Source: CAIZQW01 sp942493055 (lineage in GTDB: Bacteria > Verrucomicrobiota > Kiritimatiellia > RFP12 > UBA1067). From it: a stretch of 64,000 bases of DNA. The position numbers and the translations under genes are program-made. The stretch spans positions 2,294,001-2,358,000 of the forward strand of contig OW818680.1 of assembly GCA_942493055.1 (NCBI GenBank). The letters are read 5' to 3'. Under the pieces are notes generated by a model, which searched no databases, had not been told where the DNA came from, and saw only the letters and a list, made by a program, of their open reading frames with translations. This document shows positions 33,200 to 42,200 of the stretch, in pieces (position 1 is the first letter of the stretch; every line of letters begins with the position of its first letter).

Positions 33200-33277
33200 C
33201 CTGGGAACGCCGACGTCCCCGTCGGCCTTGATCGCCTCGCCACCTTTCTTGCCGACGCGGACGTCGGCGCTCCCAGG
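33200..33277. repeat. Inverted-repeat element (CTGGGAACGCCGACG type)
   Basis: CTGGGA-CGCCGACGTCC faces GGACGTCGGCG-TCCCAG with about 40 bp between. A half copy reading TCCCCTGGGAACGTCGACCT occurs at about 61382-61405. It sits between the two gene remnants. Confidence 0.65.
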
Positions 33278-33335
33278 GTGATAAGGGGACAGACAATCCT
33301 TATGCCCAGAAGGCGAACTCCGGGGATTTGCGCAG

Positions 33336-33471
33336 CGCGTTGCTCGCTAAGGGCGCGTTTGATCTAGCGTTGACATCCGCCTTTGGCTCCTTCATCGGAT
33401 TCTTAGGCAGCACGGTTCTAAAGCTTTGCATCTGCGGCGTGATGATTTACTGCCTTGTGAGAAGTATATAA
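33336..33471 (+). pseudogene. Detached 3-prime fragment of a DUF456 gene
   Basis: Near-identical to the last 130 bp of the DUF456 gene at 27039-27512. In frame it reads LLAKGAFDLALTSAF... and ends CLVRSI with a TAA. There is no start codon, ribosome binding site or upstream part of the gene. Confidence 0.85.
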
Positions 33472-33484
33472 GCGTATTGCGTAG

Positions 33485-33698
33485 AACTGGAATGATGGAA
33501 TACTGGAATGGTGGAATGATGGAAATCAGAGACTCCCTCTGGGAGGGGCATCCGGCAGCTACCGGATGCGACTGGCGCAGAGGCCTGCGCCGCTCCCGCT
33601 TGGGGAGGGCGGTCGGATCGACCGCCTGGACGGCGATCCGCCGTCCCTCCCGGTAGTGCCTTCGGCCGGCATTCCAACATTCCAATATTCCAGTATTC
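33485..33698. repeat. Nested inverted-repeat element (TGGAAT type), locus 2
   Basis: TGGAAT arms (33485-33525 and 33669-33698) enclose a 140-bp GC-rich core that itself contains inverted repeats (ATCCGGCAGCTACCGGAT; CTCTGGGAGGG; GGATCGACCGCCTGGACGGC in part). It lies directly upstream of the phosphate-operon promoter. Confidence 0.75.
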
Positions 33699-33715
33699 CT
33701 CTGGCCTTCCCGCCC

Positions 33716-33749
33716 CTAACATATTTCTAACATCAAACCTTTGGACAAT
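33716..33749 (+). promoter_or_regulatory. Pho box and -10 of the pst operon
   Basis: CTAACAT (33716-33722), ATTT, CTAACAT (33727-33733): two exact 7-bp direct repeats with a 4-bp AT spacer, the geometry of PhoB sites (E. coli CTGTCAT-N4-CTGTCAT). Ten bases later GACAAT (33744-33749) can serve as -10, the usual spacing for PhoB-activated promoters. The pstS start is 65 bp further on. Confidence 0.65.
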
Positions 33750-33813
33750 GGGGACCCATTCTGGTTTAATAGATTACAAATCAGCTAAATTAGGGCTGTT
33801 AAGGAGGATGTGC

Positions 33814-34617
33814 ATGTATATTAGCAAAAATTTATCGTATCTGTTGGGCCTCGCCATACTGGGGACGCTGTTCATGAGCGGGTGCGGGAGGTCGCGTGAA
33901 AACATCACTGCCGCGGGCTCAACAGCGTTTCAACCCTTTGCGGAAAAGCTGGCGGACCAGTATATGAGCACGCATCCGGAAGCCTCGATCACCATCCAAG
34001 GCGGAGGCTCGGCTTTGGGCATCCAGGCGGCTCTCTCCGGTGCCGCGCAGATCGGCATGGCGGACCTGGTCAAGTTGCCGGAAGAAGCAGCAACCCTGAA
34101 GCACATCATCGTGGCACGCGATGGTATCGCGGTCGTGATTCATCCGTCCAACGGGATTAAGGGCGTGACCACTGAGCAGGTCCGGGGCATCTTTAGCGGC
34201 ACAATCAAAAACTGGAAAGAGGTTGGCGGCAGCGACCATGCCATCGCGGTGATCTCACGGGAAGCTGGGTCAGGAACCCGTTCCTCTTTCGAAAAGATTG
34301 TTGGCAACATGACGTTGACGAAGGATGCGCTGATCCAGGATTCCAACGGCACTGTACGCGAGACAGTCGCCAATGACTCCTTTTCAATCGGGTACCTCTC
34401 CCATGGCTTGATTAACGAGAAGATCAAAGCCATCTCTGTTGACGGGGCCCCCTGCACAGAAGAGGACATTGTGGCCGGCCGCTATCCCTTGGTCCGTCCG
34501 GTTTTCCTGGTCTACAGTCCGACGCTCTCCCCTGCCGGCCAGGCCTTCCTGGACTATCTGCTCTCCGAAGAGGCACAGGCGCTGATTCATAAGAACGGCC
34601 TGATTCGGGCCAAGTAA
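33814..34617 (+). CDS. pstS: Phosphate ABC transporter, substrate-binding lipoprotein
   Basis: 267 residues. Three in-frame ATGs are near; ATG 33814 has AAGGAGG six bases upstream, whereas ATG 33808 abuts it. The signal peptide ends in a lipobox (FMSGC), so the protein is lipid-anchored. The PBP-like fold shows the PstS phosphate-site motifs ITAAGSTAFQPFAEKLA, GGSALGIQAALSGAAQIGMAD (pieces), VISREAGSGTRSSFE and a C-terminal SPAGQAFLDYLLSEEAQ. It is somewhat shorter than enterobacterial PstS and closer to the PstS of Gram-positive and PVC bacteria. First gene of the operon, behind a Pho box, and separated from pstC by a palindromic element that may reduce downstream transcription. Confidence 0.95.
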   Translation: MYISKNLSYLLGLAILGTLFMSGCGRSRENITAAGSTAFQPFAEKLADQYMSTHPEASITIQGGGSALGIQAALSGAAQIGMADLVKLPEEAATLKHIIVARDGIAVVIHPSNGIKGVTTEQVRGIFSGTIKNWKEVGGSDHAIAVISREAGSGTRSSFEKIVGNMTLTKDALIQDSNGTVRETVANDSFSIGYLSHGLINEKIKAISVDGAPCTEEDIVAGRYPLVRPVFLVYSPTLSPAGQAFLDYLLSEEAQALIHKNGLIRAK

Positions 34618-34665
34618 AAGCAACGACCTACGTGTACCGGGAATAAACGGACTGGCAACTAAAGA

Positions 34666-34816
34666 GGAATAATGGAATGTTGGAATGTTGGAATAATGTA
34701 GAGTTGAAACTTGAAACTCGAAACTTGGCAGCCCTGGTCGCTGTAGCCTTGGCGAAGGAGGCTGCCAACGGCTTTTCTGCCCATCATTCCACCATTCCAG
34801 TATTCCATCACTCCAG
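34666..34816. repeat. Nested inverted-repeat element (TGGAAT type), locus 3
   Basis: TGGAAT arms at 34666-34697 and 34782-34816 around a core with GGCAGCC/GGCTGCC and a CCTTGGCGAAGG motif. It fills most of the 221-bp gap between pstS and pstC. Confidence 0.75.
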
Positions 34817-34838
34817 AATGCATCAATAGGCACTCATT

Positions 34839-35702
34839 ATGCGGGTACACATAAATGGCGAGCAAGTTGCAAAGGGGCTGTTGACCATTGTGGCCTTCTC
34901 GGCCTTGGCCAGCCTGTTGCTCATTGCGGTCTTCATCTTCAAAGAGGGCCTGCCCTTCATGTTCAAGGTCGGCCTCAGTGATTTTCTATTCTCTTCGGAT
35001 TGGAATCCTCAAGCCGGAAAATTCGGCATCTTTTCAATGATCGTCTCGTCGCTCTATGTCACGTTAGGCGCGATGCTGATCGGTGCGCCGCTGGGCATTG
35101 CCGGGGCGATCTTCCTGAACGAATTTGTTCCCCGGCCCGTGATGCGCGTCATCAAGCCGACCATCGAACTGCTGGCCGGGATACCTTCCGTCGTCTTCGG
35201 CTTTCTCGGCGTGATGGTTTTGGCGCCTTTTATCCGGCAGTACATGGGCGGACCTGGACTTTCGATTCTGGCGGCGGCGATCATTCTGGGCATCATGGTT
35301 CTGCCGACCGTCATCAGCATTTCGACAGATGCGATTGCAGCAGTCCCCAACTCCTATCGCGAAGGGGCGCTGGCACTCGGCGCGACCCGCTGGCAGAGCG
35401 TCCACATGGTCATTTTAAAAGCGGCGCGGTCGGGCATCATCGCCAGTGTGATTCTGGCCATGGGACGAGCCCTGGGCGAGACCATGGCCGTGATCATGGT
35501 GGCGGGCAATACTGTGCGAATTCCCCATTCACTGACCGACCCCGTGCGTACGCTCACGGCCAATATCGCCCTGGAGATGTCCAACGCGACAGGCCTGGCG
35601 CGAGAGGCGCTCTTTGCGACCGGCATCGTGCTCTTTGTTCTGATTATGATCCTGAACGCGATCGCGATTTCAGCCATGAAGCGTAAAGGAGGAAAACGAT
35701 GA
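34839..35702 (+). CDS. pstC: Phosphate ABC transporter permease PstC
   Basis: 287 residues, ATG 34839. Six membrane helices. The binding-protein-dependent permease signature is clear: EGALALGATRWQSVHMVILKAA (the EAA loop that docks on PstB), followed by ILAMGRALGETMAVIMVAGN. An N-terminal soluble-looking loop (FKVGLSDFLFSSDWNPQAGKFG) is typical of PstC. The gene overlaps pstA by four bases (ATGA), giving tight coupling. Forms the membrane channel with PstA. Confidence 0.95.
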   Translation: MRVHINGEQVAKGLLTIVAFSALASLLLIAVFIFKEGLPFMFKVGLSDFLFSSDWNPQAGKFGIFSMIVSSLYVTLGAMLIGAPLGIAGAIFLNEFVPRPVMRVIKPTIELLAGIPSVVFGFLGVMVLAPFIRQYMGGPGLSILAAAIILGIMVLPTVISISTDAIAAVPNSYREGALALGATRWQSVHMVILKAARSGIIASVILAMGRALGETMAVIMVAGNTVRIPHSLTDPVRTLTANIALEMSNATGLAREALFATGIVLFVLIMILNAIAISAMKRKGGKR

Positions 35703-36538
35703 GAATTTCTCCTAAATTCACACAGGCGCTGGCTGTCTTGGTCTTGGGTGCCGCGACGCTGCTGACCGTTGCTGTGCTGCTCTTCGTCATCGCCTTCGTG
35801 CTCGTCAAAGGCCTGCCCGGGGTCACCTGGACGTTTCTCTCCTCAGCTCCCAAGGAGATGGGCAAAGAGGGCGGCATCCTGCCCACCCTGGTCGGCACGA
35901 TCCTGCTGCCGTTGCTCGCCATCAGTATCGCTGTGCCGCTCGGTGTCGGCACAGCTGTTTATCTCACCGAGTATACACGCGAGACGCGCATGACGCGGGC
36001 GTTGCGCTTCGGCACGGACTGCCTGGCAGGCATCCCGTCGATCATCTTCGGCCTCTTCGGTTTTATCTTTTTCGTGGTCATGCTGAAGATGGGCTGGTGC
36101 CTCTTGTCCGGCGCGCTCACACTCTCCATCATGGTGCTCCCGACCATCATCCGGACCTCTGAAGAGGCGATCCGGGCTGTGCCGAACGCCTATCGCGAAG
36201 TCAGCTTCTCGCTCGGGGCGACGCGCTGGGAGACCGTGATGAAGGTGATTCTTCCCAATGCCTTGCCGGGCATCGTGACCGGCATGATTCTGGGCGTGGG
36301 CCGCTCGATCGGTGAGACCGCCGCCGTGATCTTCACCGCCGGCTCCTCCTTGCGGATGCCGCTGACCGTCTTCGACTCCGTGCGGACCATGTCAGTCCAC
36401 TTTTACATTCTCGCCCGCGAAGGGATCTCCAATGAGAAGGCCTACGCGACCGCCGCCGTGCTGATCATCTCGGTGTTGCTGATCAATCTCGCGGCCTACA
36501 CCATGATGCACCGCTTTATTGCAAAGAGGGCTAAATGA
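35699..36538 (+). CDS. pstA: Phosphate ABC transporter permease PstA
   Basis: 279 residues; start overlaps the pstC stop by four bases and its own stop overlaps the start of pstB1 in the same way. Six membrane helices, the EAA loop YREVSFSLGATRWETVMKVI, and the PstA-typical LSGALTLSIMVLPTIIRTSEEAI and GVGRSIGETAAVIFTAGS. A conventional, full-length partner of PstC. Each permease contributes one EAA loop, so with two different PstB ATPases downstream the complex could be entirely heteromeric (CA plus B1B2). Confidence 0.95.
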   Translation: MRISPKFTQALAVLVLGAATLLTVAVLLFVIAFVLVKGLPGVTWTFLSSAPKEMGKEGGILPTLVGTILLPLLAISIAVPLGVGTAVYLTEYTRETRMTRALRFGTDCLAGIPSIIFGLFGFIFFVVMLKMGWCLLSGALTLSIMVLPTIIRTSEEAIRAVPNAYREVSFSLGATRWETVMKVILPNALPGIVTGMILGVGRSIGETAAVIFTAGSSLRMPLTVFDSVRTMSVHFYILAREGISNEKAYATAAVLIISVLLINLAAYTMMHRFIAKRAK

Positions 36539-37305
36539 GCGACGCACCTACCATCAAAATCGCACTCAACAATTTCAAGTTCTTTCAAGATCACCAACCG
36601 CTCTTGAACGGAATCACCTTGGATGTTGTCGCTCACCGCATCCTGGGTGTGATCGGTCCTGCGGGGTCGGGCAAGACGACTTTCCTGCGCTCCTTGAACC
36701 GGCTCAATGACCTGCTCCCGGACACGCATGTCGAGGGGCAGGCTCTTCTGGACGGGCAAGACATCTACCATCCGACATTCGATGTGGTTGCACTCCGTAA
36801 ACGGGTCGGCATGCTCTTCGCGCTCCCCGTGGCCTTACCCATGAGTATCTATGAGAACATTGTCTATGGTCCGAGGCTCTCGGGCATCCGGAAACGGGAC
36901 CGGCTCGACCAGATCGTGGAACAGAGTTTGAAAGCCGCCTTCCTGTGGGACGAGGTCAAGGACCGCTTGCAGATGTCGGGCTTGCGCCTCTCCGGCGGCC
37001 AGCAGCAGCGCCTCTGCCTGGCGCGGGTGCTCGCCATGGAAGAGCTGGAGGTCATCCTGCTCGACGAACCCTGCTCAGGCCTGGACCCCATTTCAACGGC
37101 CAAGATCGAGGAAGCATTGACGGTCCTCAAACAAAAGTATACCATCATTTTGGTGACCAATAATACGAAGCAGGCTGCGCGCGTGGCAGACGACACAGCC
37201 TTCTTCCTCCTGGGCGATTTGATTGAATACGGGAAGACTGAAAAGATCTTTACCGTTCCAGACGACCAGCGGACCAACGATTATGTGACAGGCAGGTTCG
37301 GATGA
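36535..37305 (+). CDS. pstB: PstB-family ATPase 1 with degenerate Q-loop and H-loop
   Basis: 256 residues, four-base overlap with pstA. Walker A GPAGSGKTT (residues 41-49) and Walker B VILLDEP are intact, and the ABC signature LSGGQQQRL (152-160) is perfect. However, the Q-loop glutamine found in PstB (VGMVFQ) is replaced by Ala96 (VGMLFALP), and the switch histidine of the H-loop (VTHN) is replaced by Asn209 (VTNNTKQ). Both residues are needed for hydrolysis at the site formed by this subunit's Walker motifs. The neighbouring PstB2 has those residues but lacks the signature, so this protein probably supplies the signature motif to PstB2 in a heterodimer. Overlaps pstB2 by four bases. Confidence 0.92.
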   Translation: MSDAPTIKIALNNFKFFQDHQPLLNGITLDVVAHRILGVIGPAGSGKTTFLRSLNRLNDLLPDTHVEGQALLDGQDIYHPTFDVVALRKRVGMLFALPVALPMSIYENIVYGPRLSGIRKRDRLDQIVEQSLKAAFLWDEVKDRLQMSGLRLSGGQQQRLCLARVLAMEELEVILLDEPCSGLDPISTAKIEEALTVLKQKYTIILVTNNTKQAARVADDTAFFLLGDLIEYGKTEKIFTVPDDQRTNDYVTGRFG

Positions 37306-38057
37306 GTATAGTTATTCGGATTGAAAATTTGGATTTGTTCTATGGTGATTTCCAGGCGCTTAAAAAGGTGCCCATGGAGGTGCTGGCACGCCATATTACT
37401 GCGTTGATCGGGCCGTCAGGGTGCGGCAAGTCAACCTTGTTGCGGGCCATCAACCGCATGAACGACTTGATCCCCGGGGTGAAGATAACCGGGTCGATCC
37501 TCTTCGACGGAAAGAATATCTATGCACCCGGCGTGGATGTCTGTACCTTGCGCAAACGCATCGGCATGGTCTTCCAGCGCCCCAACCCCTTCCCGCTCTC
37601 CGTCTTCGACAATGTCGCCTTCGGCCTGCGTGTGGAAGGCCGTTCAAGCCGTCAGGAGATCGAAGCCCTTGTCGAGAAGTGCCTGAAGCGTGCCTGGCTG
37701 TGGGAACCGCTCAAGGACAAACTGAACGACTCGGCGCTCTCGCTCCCCCTGGATCAGCAGCAGCGCCTCTGCATCGCCCGGCTGTTGGCTGTGGAGCCGG
37801 AAGTGATCCTCATGGATGAACCGTGTTCGGCACTGGATCCCATCTCGACCAGCAAGATCGAGGAGCTGATGCTGGAGCTGAAAAAGGATTACACGATTGT
37901 GATTGTCACGCACAACATGCAGCAGGCGGCCCGTATTTCAGACTATTCAGGCTACATGCTACTGGGCGAGATGATCGAGTTCGATGAAACAGCCAAGATT
38001 TTCACGAATCCCCGGGATGGACGTACCCAGGATTACATCAGCGGACGGTATGGATAA
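37302..38057 (+). CDS. pstB: PstB-family ATPase 2 lacking the ABC signature motif
   Basis: 251 residues. Walker A GPSGCGKST (37-45), Q-loop Gln92 (VGMVFQRP), Walker B VILMDEP and switch His204 (VTHNMQQ) are all intact. In contrast the ABC signature, LSGGQ in other PstB proteins, reads LPLDQ (residues 148-152, in DSALSLPLDQQQRL), with both glycines and the serine lost. A homodimer would have two defective sites. Paired with PstB1, one composite site (this subunit's Walker, Q and H motifs plus the PstB1 signature) would be canonical and the other doubly degenerate, as in heterodimeric ABC exporters. Four-base overlap with pstB1 favours equal synthesis. Confidence 0.92.
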   Translation: MSIVIRIENLDLFYGDFQALKKVPMEVLARHITALIGPSGCGKSTLLRAINRMNDLIPGVKITGSILFDGKNIYAPGVDVCTLRKRIGMVFQRPNPFPLSVFDNVAFGLRVEGRSSRQEIEALVEKCLKRAWLWEPLKDKLNDSALSLPLDQQQRLCIARLLAVEPEVILMDEPCSALDPISTSKIEELMLELKKDYTIVIVTHNMQQAARISDYSGYMLLGEMIEFDETAKIFTNPRDGRTQDYISGRYG

Positions 38058-38080
38058 GTTATAAGACAAGGCGGTGCACT

Positions 38081-38761
38081 ATGGAACGGCATTTTGATGA
38101 ACAGTTGCAGATTCTGAGAAGCCATCTGATGAAGATGAGCGCCATGGCGGAAGTGATGATCGCCGACGCGGTACGCTCCGTGGTGGAGCGCGACAAGGAC
38201 GCCATCCCGCCCGTCTATGAGCGCGAGGAACTCGTCAACGAAATGCAGGTCGAGATCGACGAGAGCTGCATGAAGCTGATTGCGCTGAACCAGCCGGCCG
38301 CAGGCGACCTGCGCTTCATCCTCGGCATCGTCAAGACCAACAACGAACTGGAACGCTTGGCCGATGAGGCTGTCAACATTGTCCAGAAGGCAGAACATCT
38401 GCTGACCTGCGAGCCCTATCAACCGTTCGAATACATCCCTGAGATGTCGCACGTGGCCCGCGGCATGGTGCGGGACGGGCTGCGGAGTTTCGTCAACCGG
38501 AACACCACTCTGGCCCGGGAGGTCTTGCTCCGTGATGACCGGCTCGACGAGTTGAAGAAAACCGTCATTGAGACGCTCACGGTCTTGATGGCTCAGAACC
38601 CGGAAATAATCCCTCGAGCGCTCGACCTGATGCTCATCTCCCGCTATCTCGAACGGATCGGGGATCACGCCACCAACATCGCGGAACATGCCATCTTCGT
38701 GGTCGAGGGCGTGGACGTGCGCCATCATGCCGACCAGAAACGGCTCAAGAAGCGTCCCTAA
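38081..38761 (+). CDS. phoU: PhoU phosphate signalling regulator
   Basis: 226 residues, ATG 38081, 23 bp after pstB2. Two three-helix bundles with the repeated metal-binding pattern: MAEVMIADAVRSVVERD, EMQVEIDESCMKLIALNQP, DLRFILGIVKTNNELERLADEAVNI and the second-half counterpart RYLERIGDHATNIAEHAIFVVEG (each cited in part). PhoU links the Pst transporter to the PhoR sensor kinase and restrains uptake when phosphate is ample. No phoR/phoB genes are in the window. A short T-rich palindrome (AAAGAGGCCTCTTTC at about 38775) downstream may terminate the operon. Confidence 0.95.
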   Translation: MERHFDEQLQILRSHLMKMSAMAEVMIADAVRSVVERDKDAIPPVYEREELVNEMQVEIDESCMKLIALNQPAAGDLRFILGIVKTNNELERLADEAVNIVQKAEHLLTCEPYQPFEYIPEMSHVARGMVRDGLRSFVNRNTTLAREVLLRDDRLDELKKTVIETLTVLMAQNPEIIPRALDLMLISRYLERIGDHATNIAEHAIFVVEGVDVRHHADQKRLKKRP

Positions 38762-39250
38762 GCGGCTCTTAAAAGAGGCCTCTTTCTTTCTGCCCACGGA
38801 ATAAACGGAACAACACGGAAGATCCTGCTGTTCAGTACGGCTGGATCTATGAGTCAGTCGACCGGAAAGCGGGGCTTTTCGATACGCCTGAACGCCATTG
38901 CCCAGAAGGCACCTCCTGCCTTATGTTGATGGCTCGGCTAGGCAATGACTCGACTGCGATGCAAAATAATCTGGCATTGTAAATACGATTTTTTATGCCA
39001 CAACGATTCGTATCACGCCACCATTAATGCCCCTCACGTTTGTATTTTGCCTGATTAAAATAATTGAAGGCGACGGGCATGATGATGATAGTAATCGGTT
39101 ACCAACAACCTTAAATTATTTATTATGACTTGAGAACCTTAGTGTTTTAAGAGTATACTACAAAACTCAATGATGAGCTTAAGCTAAATTACTAACGTTA
39201 TGAGTCATTGTAGTCCATAAGTGCCTTTTGCCAATCAGATAAGTAATCAC
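38762..39250. other. Intergenic junction between pst operon and defence island
   Basis: The first 140 bp hold a degenerate Rep-1 fragment (TACGGCTGGATCTATGAG at about 38836) and repeat-like CGGAATAAACGG motifs. From about 38950 the sequence becomes clearly AT-rich, with no gene up to the NACHT start. The composition change marks the left edge of the island. Confidence 0.5.
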
Positions 39251-42200
39251 ATGAACACATACGGTAATCCCATTCCTAATAGACTCCTAGTTCCGGGCGA
39301 ATCCAATCCCGTTCGCAAACCGCCACCATCAACTCGAAGTCAACAGCTGCCCACCGATGAAATGTCGTTTGAGAACTTCCAGCGCCTTTCCGTTAGGTTA
39401 CTCTCGGTGATGAAATGTGTTGTCCACTGCCAAGAGTATGGTACACCAGGGCAAGATCAAGAGGGCATTGACCTTTATGCAAGGCTACCCAACCAATCCA
39501 AAATCGAGGTATGGCAGTGTAAACGGTATGAGAAAATTACGGCATCAACAATTAAATATGCTGTCGAAGAATTCTTGAATGGAAAACTTGTCGCCGACAC
39601 TTTCAAATTTGTTTTAGTTACTACTGCTGAAACAGAGGCAAATTCTTTGGCAGATGCCGATCAAGCCGCCGCCAAAGAGCTTCAGAAACATCAGATTGAA
39701 TTTTCGCTAATAGGACGTACACAGTTAACCGTTGAGTTAAAAAAATACCCAGAAATTATTGACGACTTTTTCGGCAGAGAATGGGTGACAGAGTGTTGTG
39801 GTGCAGAGATCTCAGAACAACTTGGTCAGCGTCTTTCTGCCCAAGATGTTCCTATCTACAGAAAAAAACTCGGGGATCTCTACTTAGGGGTCTTCGAGCA
39901 AGCTGACGCATTCCAGGCATTGACATCATCAAAAGACCATGCTGTTTCGTTGCCATTGTCTCAGCGATGGGTCATGCCTACTCTTTCCTGCAAGCAAGAA
40001 ACAGCAATTACCCCTTTATGTGACACTACATCTCAAGACAGCGAGCAAGAGAACTCGCCTGATGGTACTCAACGCGGGGAACCACAAACATTTAAACGAA
40101 ATTCTAAAACAAGCAGTGCATCCACGGAGATGAGCGCCGAGGCCTTTGTCGGTAGTACGGAGCAAGGCGTAATACTAGGTGACCCAGGAAGCGGGAAAAG
40201 CACACTTCTTCGCGTCATCGCGCTTGATCTGCTTTCTGAAAACCCTTCTATGCGATTAATCGCCCAACGATTCGGAAATCGCCTCCCTGTTTGGCTTCCC
40301 TTTGCCTTCCTAAGTACAAGAGTCTCAAGCGGAGATTCTATTCCTGATGCAGCAGCCGCTTGGATCAGAAAAAACGGTGGCGACACGGAACTAGAGCAAT
40401 TGCTTAAGCGGGCGATTTGTGATAATCGTCTTTTGCTTCTTATTGACGGACTCGATGAGTGGTCCGATCCAGACCGAGCAAGAGAGGCCATTGTTGCGAT
40501 TAAAGGTTTTTTGAGCCAACATCCAGCAGGGTGTTTTGTAACAGCCCGTCCACTGGGCTACGACCGCCTTGACCATATGTCCGGTGACTGGAAACACGGC
40601 ACGCTACAAGCACTCTCTCATGACCAACAGGCGGCACTTGTATCATTAAGCCTCGAATGTGTACAACCAAAATTAGCCCATCCAGTACGGCAAGTTGAGG
40701 TCGACAGATTTATGCGACAACTTCGCCTAGAAGAAACCCTTGATCAACTATCATCGACTCCATTAATGCTCGTCGGATTACTTTCGTTATGGATTCGGAA
40801 CAAAACGTTGCCCAGTTCACGACTGGCCGTTTGTGAATCCCTAATTAAAGAAATGATGGAGGATCATCCAAGCAGAAGGGCATCCATCTCGGCATCAAAC
40901 ATCACGCTTTCATCACTTCAGCCTCCAATTCGTCGAGGTGCCTTGGCATCGCTCGCTTGGGCTATCCACACATCAACTGATGGAGTGTTTCTGGAACACA
41001 AAGAGGCCGAGAACAGTTTTGTCCGTTATTTTGAAGAAACAGAAGGCATGTTACGAGCAGATGCAAAATCGTATGCCAGACTAATGCTGCCAATCTCAGA
41101 TCAAATTATCGGCGTTCTAAGCGAAGCATCATCCGGGGGAGACATCCAGTTTGTTCATCGCACTTTTCAGGAGTTGCTTGCGGCCGAACACCTTTCAAGC
41201 CAACCGATTGAGAACCAAGAGCAACAATGTAAAGACCATGCGGGTGACCCTTCTTGGCATCAGGTACTTTTATTTCTAATTCAGAAGAGCAATCGCCCTC
41301 ACGAAACGGACAAGCTGATCAGTGCGCTAGGCCAAGAGAAAACAGCTCTCCGAGATGAGCAAATGGCAAAACTACTCATAGCCGAGGCTATATTCTCACA
41401 AGTCCGCATGTCGCCAAGTTTTCGTGTCGAACATGCAAACTACATACTCGATAATATTGAGTGTGGGACTTGGATGCCACTCCGCGTAGCACTCCTGAAT
41501 AAAACACTTCAAGCCCCAGCAGGCTCAAATGTCTATGCTCTTTTGGTCGAACGATTAAAAGCTTGGACACCAAAACCAGGAAACTTTTACGTCTACGATG
41601 CGTTGGCCGAGTGGCCTCAGGACAGCGGCGCAGAAGATGCTATCTGGTCGCTTATGAACAGTGAAGACGTATATCAACAGATTCGTGCTGCCAAAGCTCT
41701 GTCTCTTCGCTGTCAAGGACAGGAAGCGTGGAAGAAGCGTCTTCTTGACCGATTAAACCAACCTCTTCCATGCGAAGCACTTGGAGTCTGCTTAATAAGC
41801 CTTGCTAATGGCTGGGCCACAGACGCCGATGTGATCAAGGTTTTTGAACAAGGGGGTAACGCAAAGTCTCCAGAGATTGTGTTGCCATCAATTTTAGGGC
41901 TAGTAAACGCTGGAAGACAGGATCAACATTGTAAAGACCAACTGCTTAGACAAAAAGATCCAATCTACTACTCCGAGATTGCCGTTGAAGCCGCTCTAAA
42001 GGGCTGGCCTAAAGATAGAGACATTAAAGCCGCTGTTCTCAGTTCTCTTTCCGGCTCATATTCCTCCAATCGCATTTTTGGATCTGAGGCCGCATGGCGG
42101 ATAGCCATACAAGGTTACCCTGGCGATGATGATGTCGCCAGATTAATTGCGATTGAAATTGCAAAAGAACACTCCAGTTTTAGTTACCACATTTCGAGAG

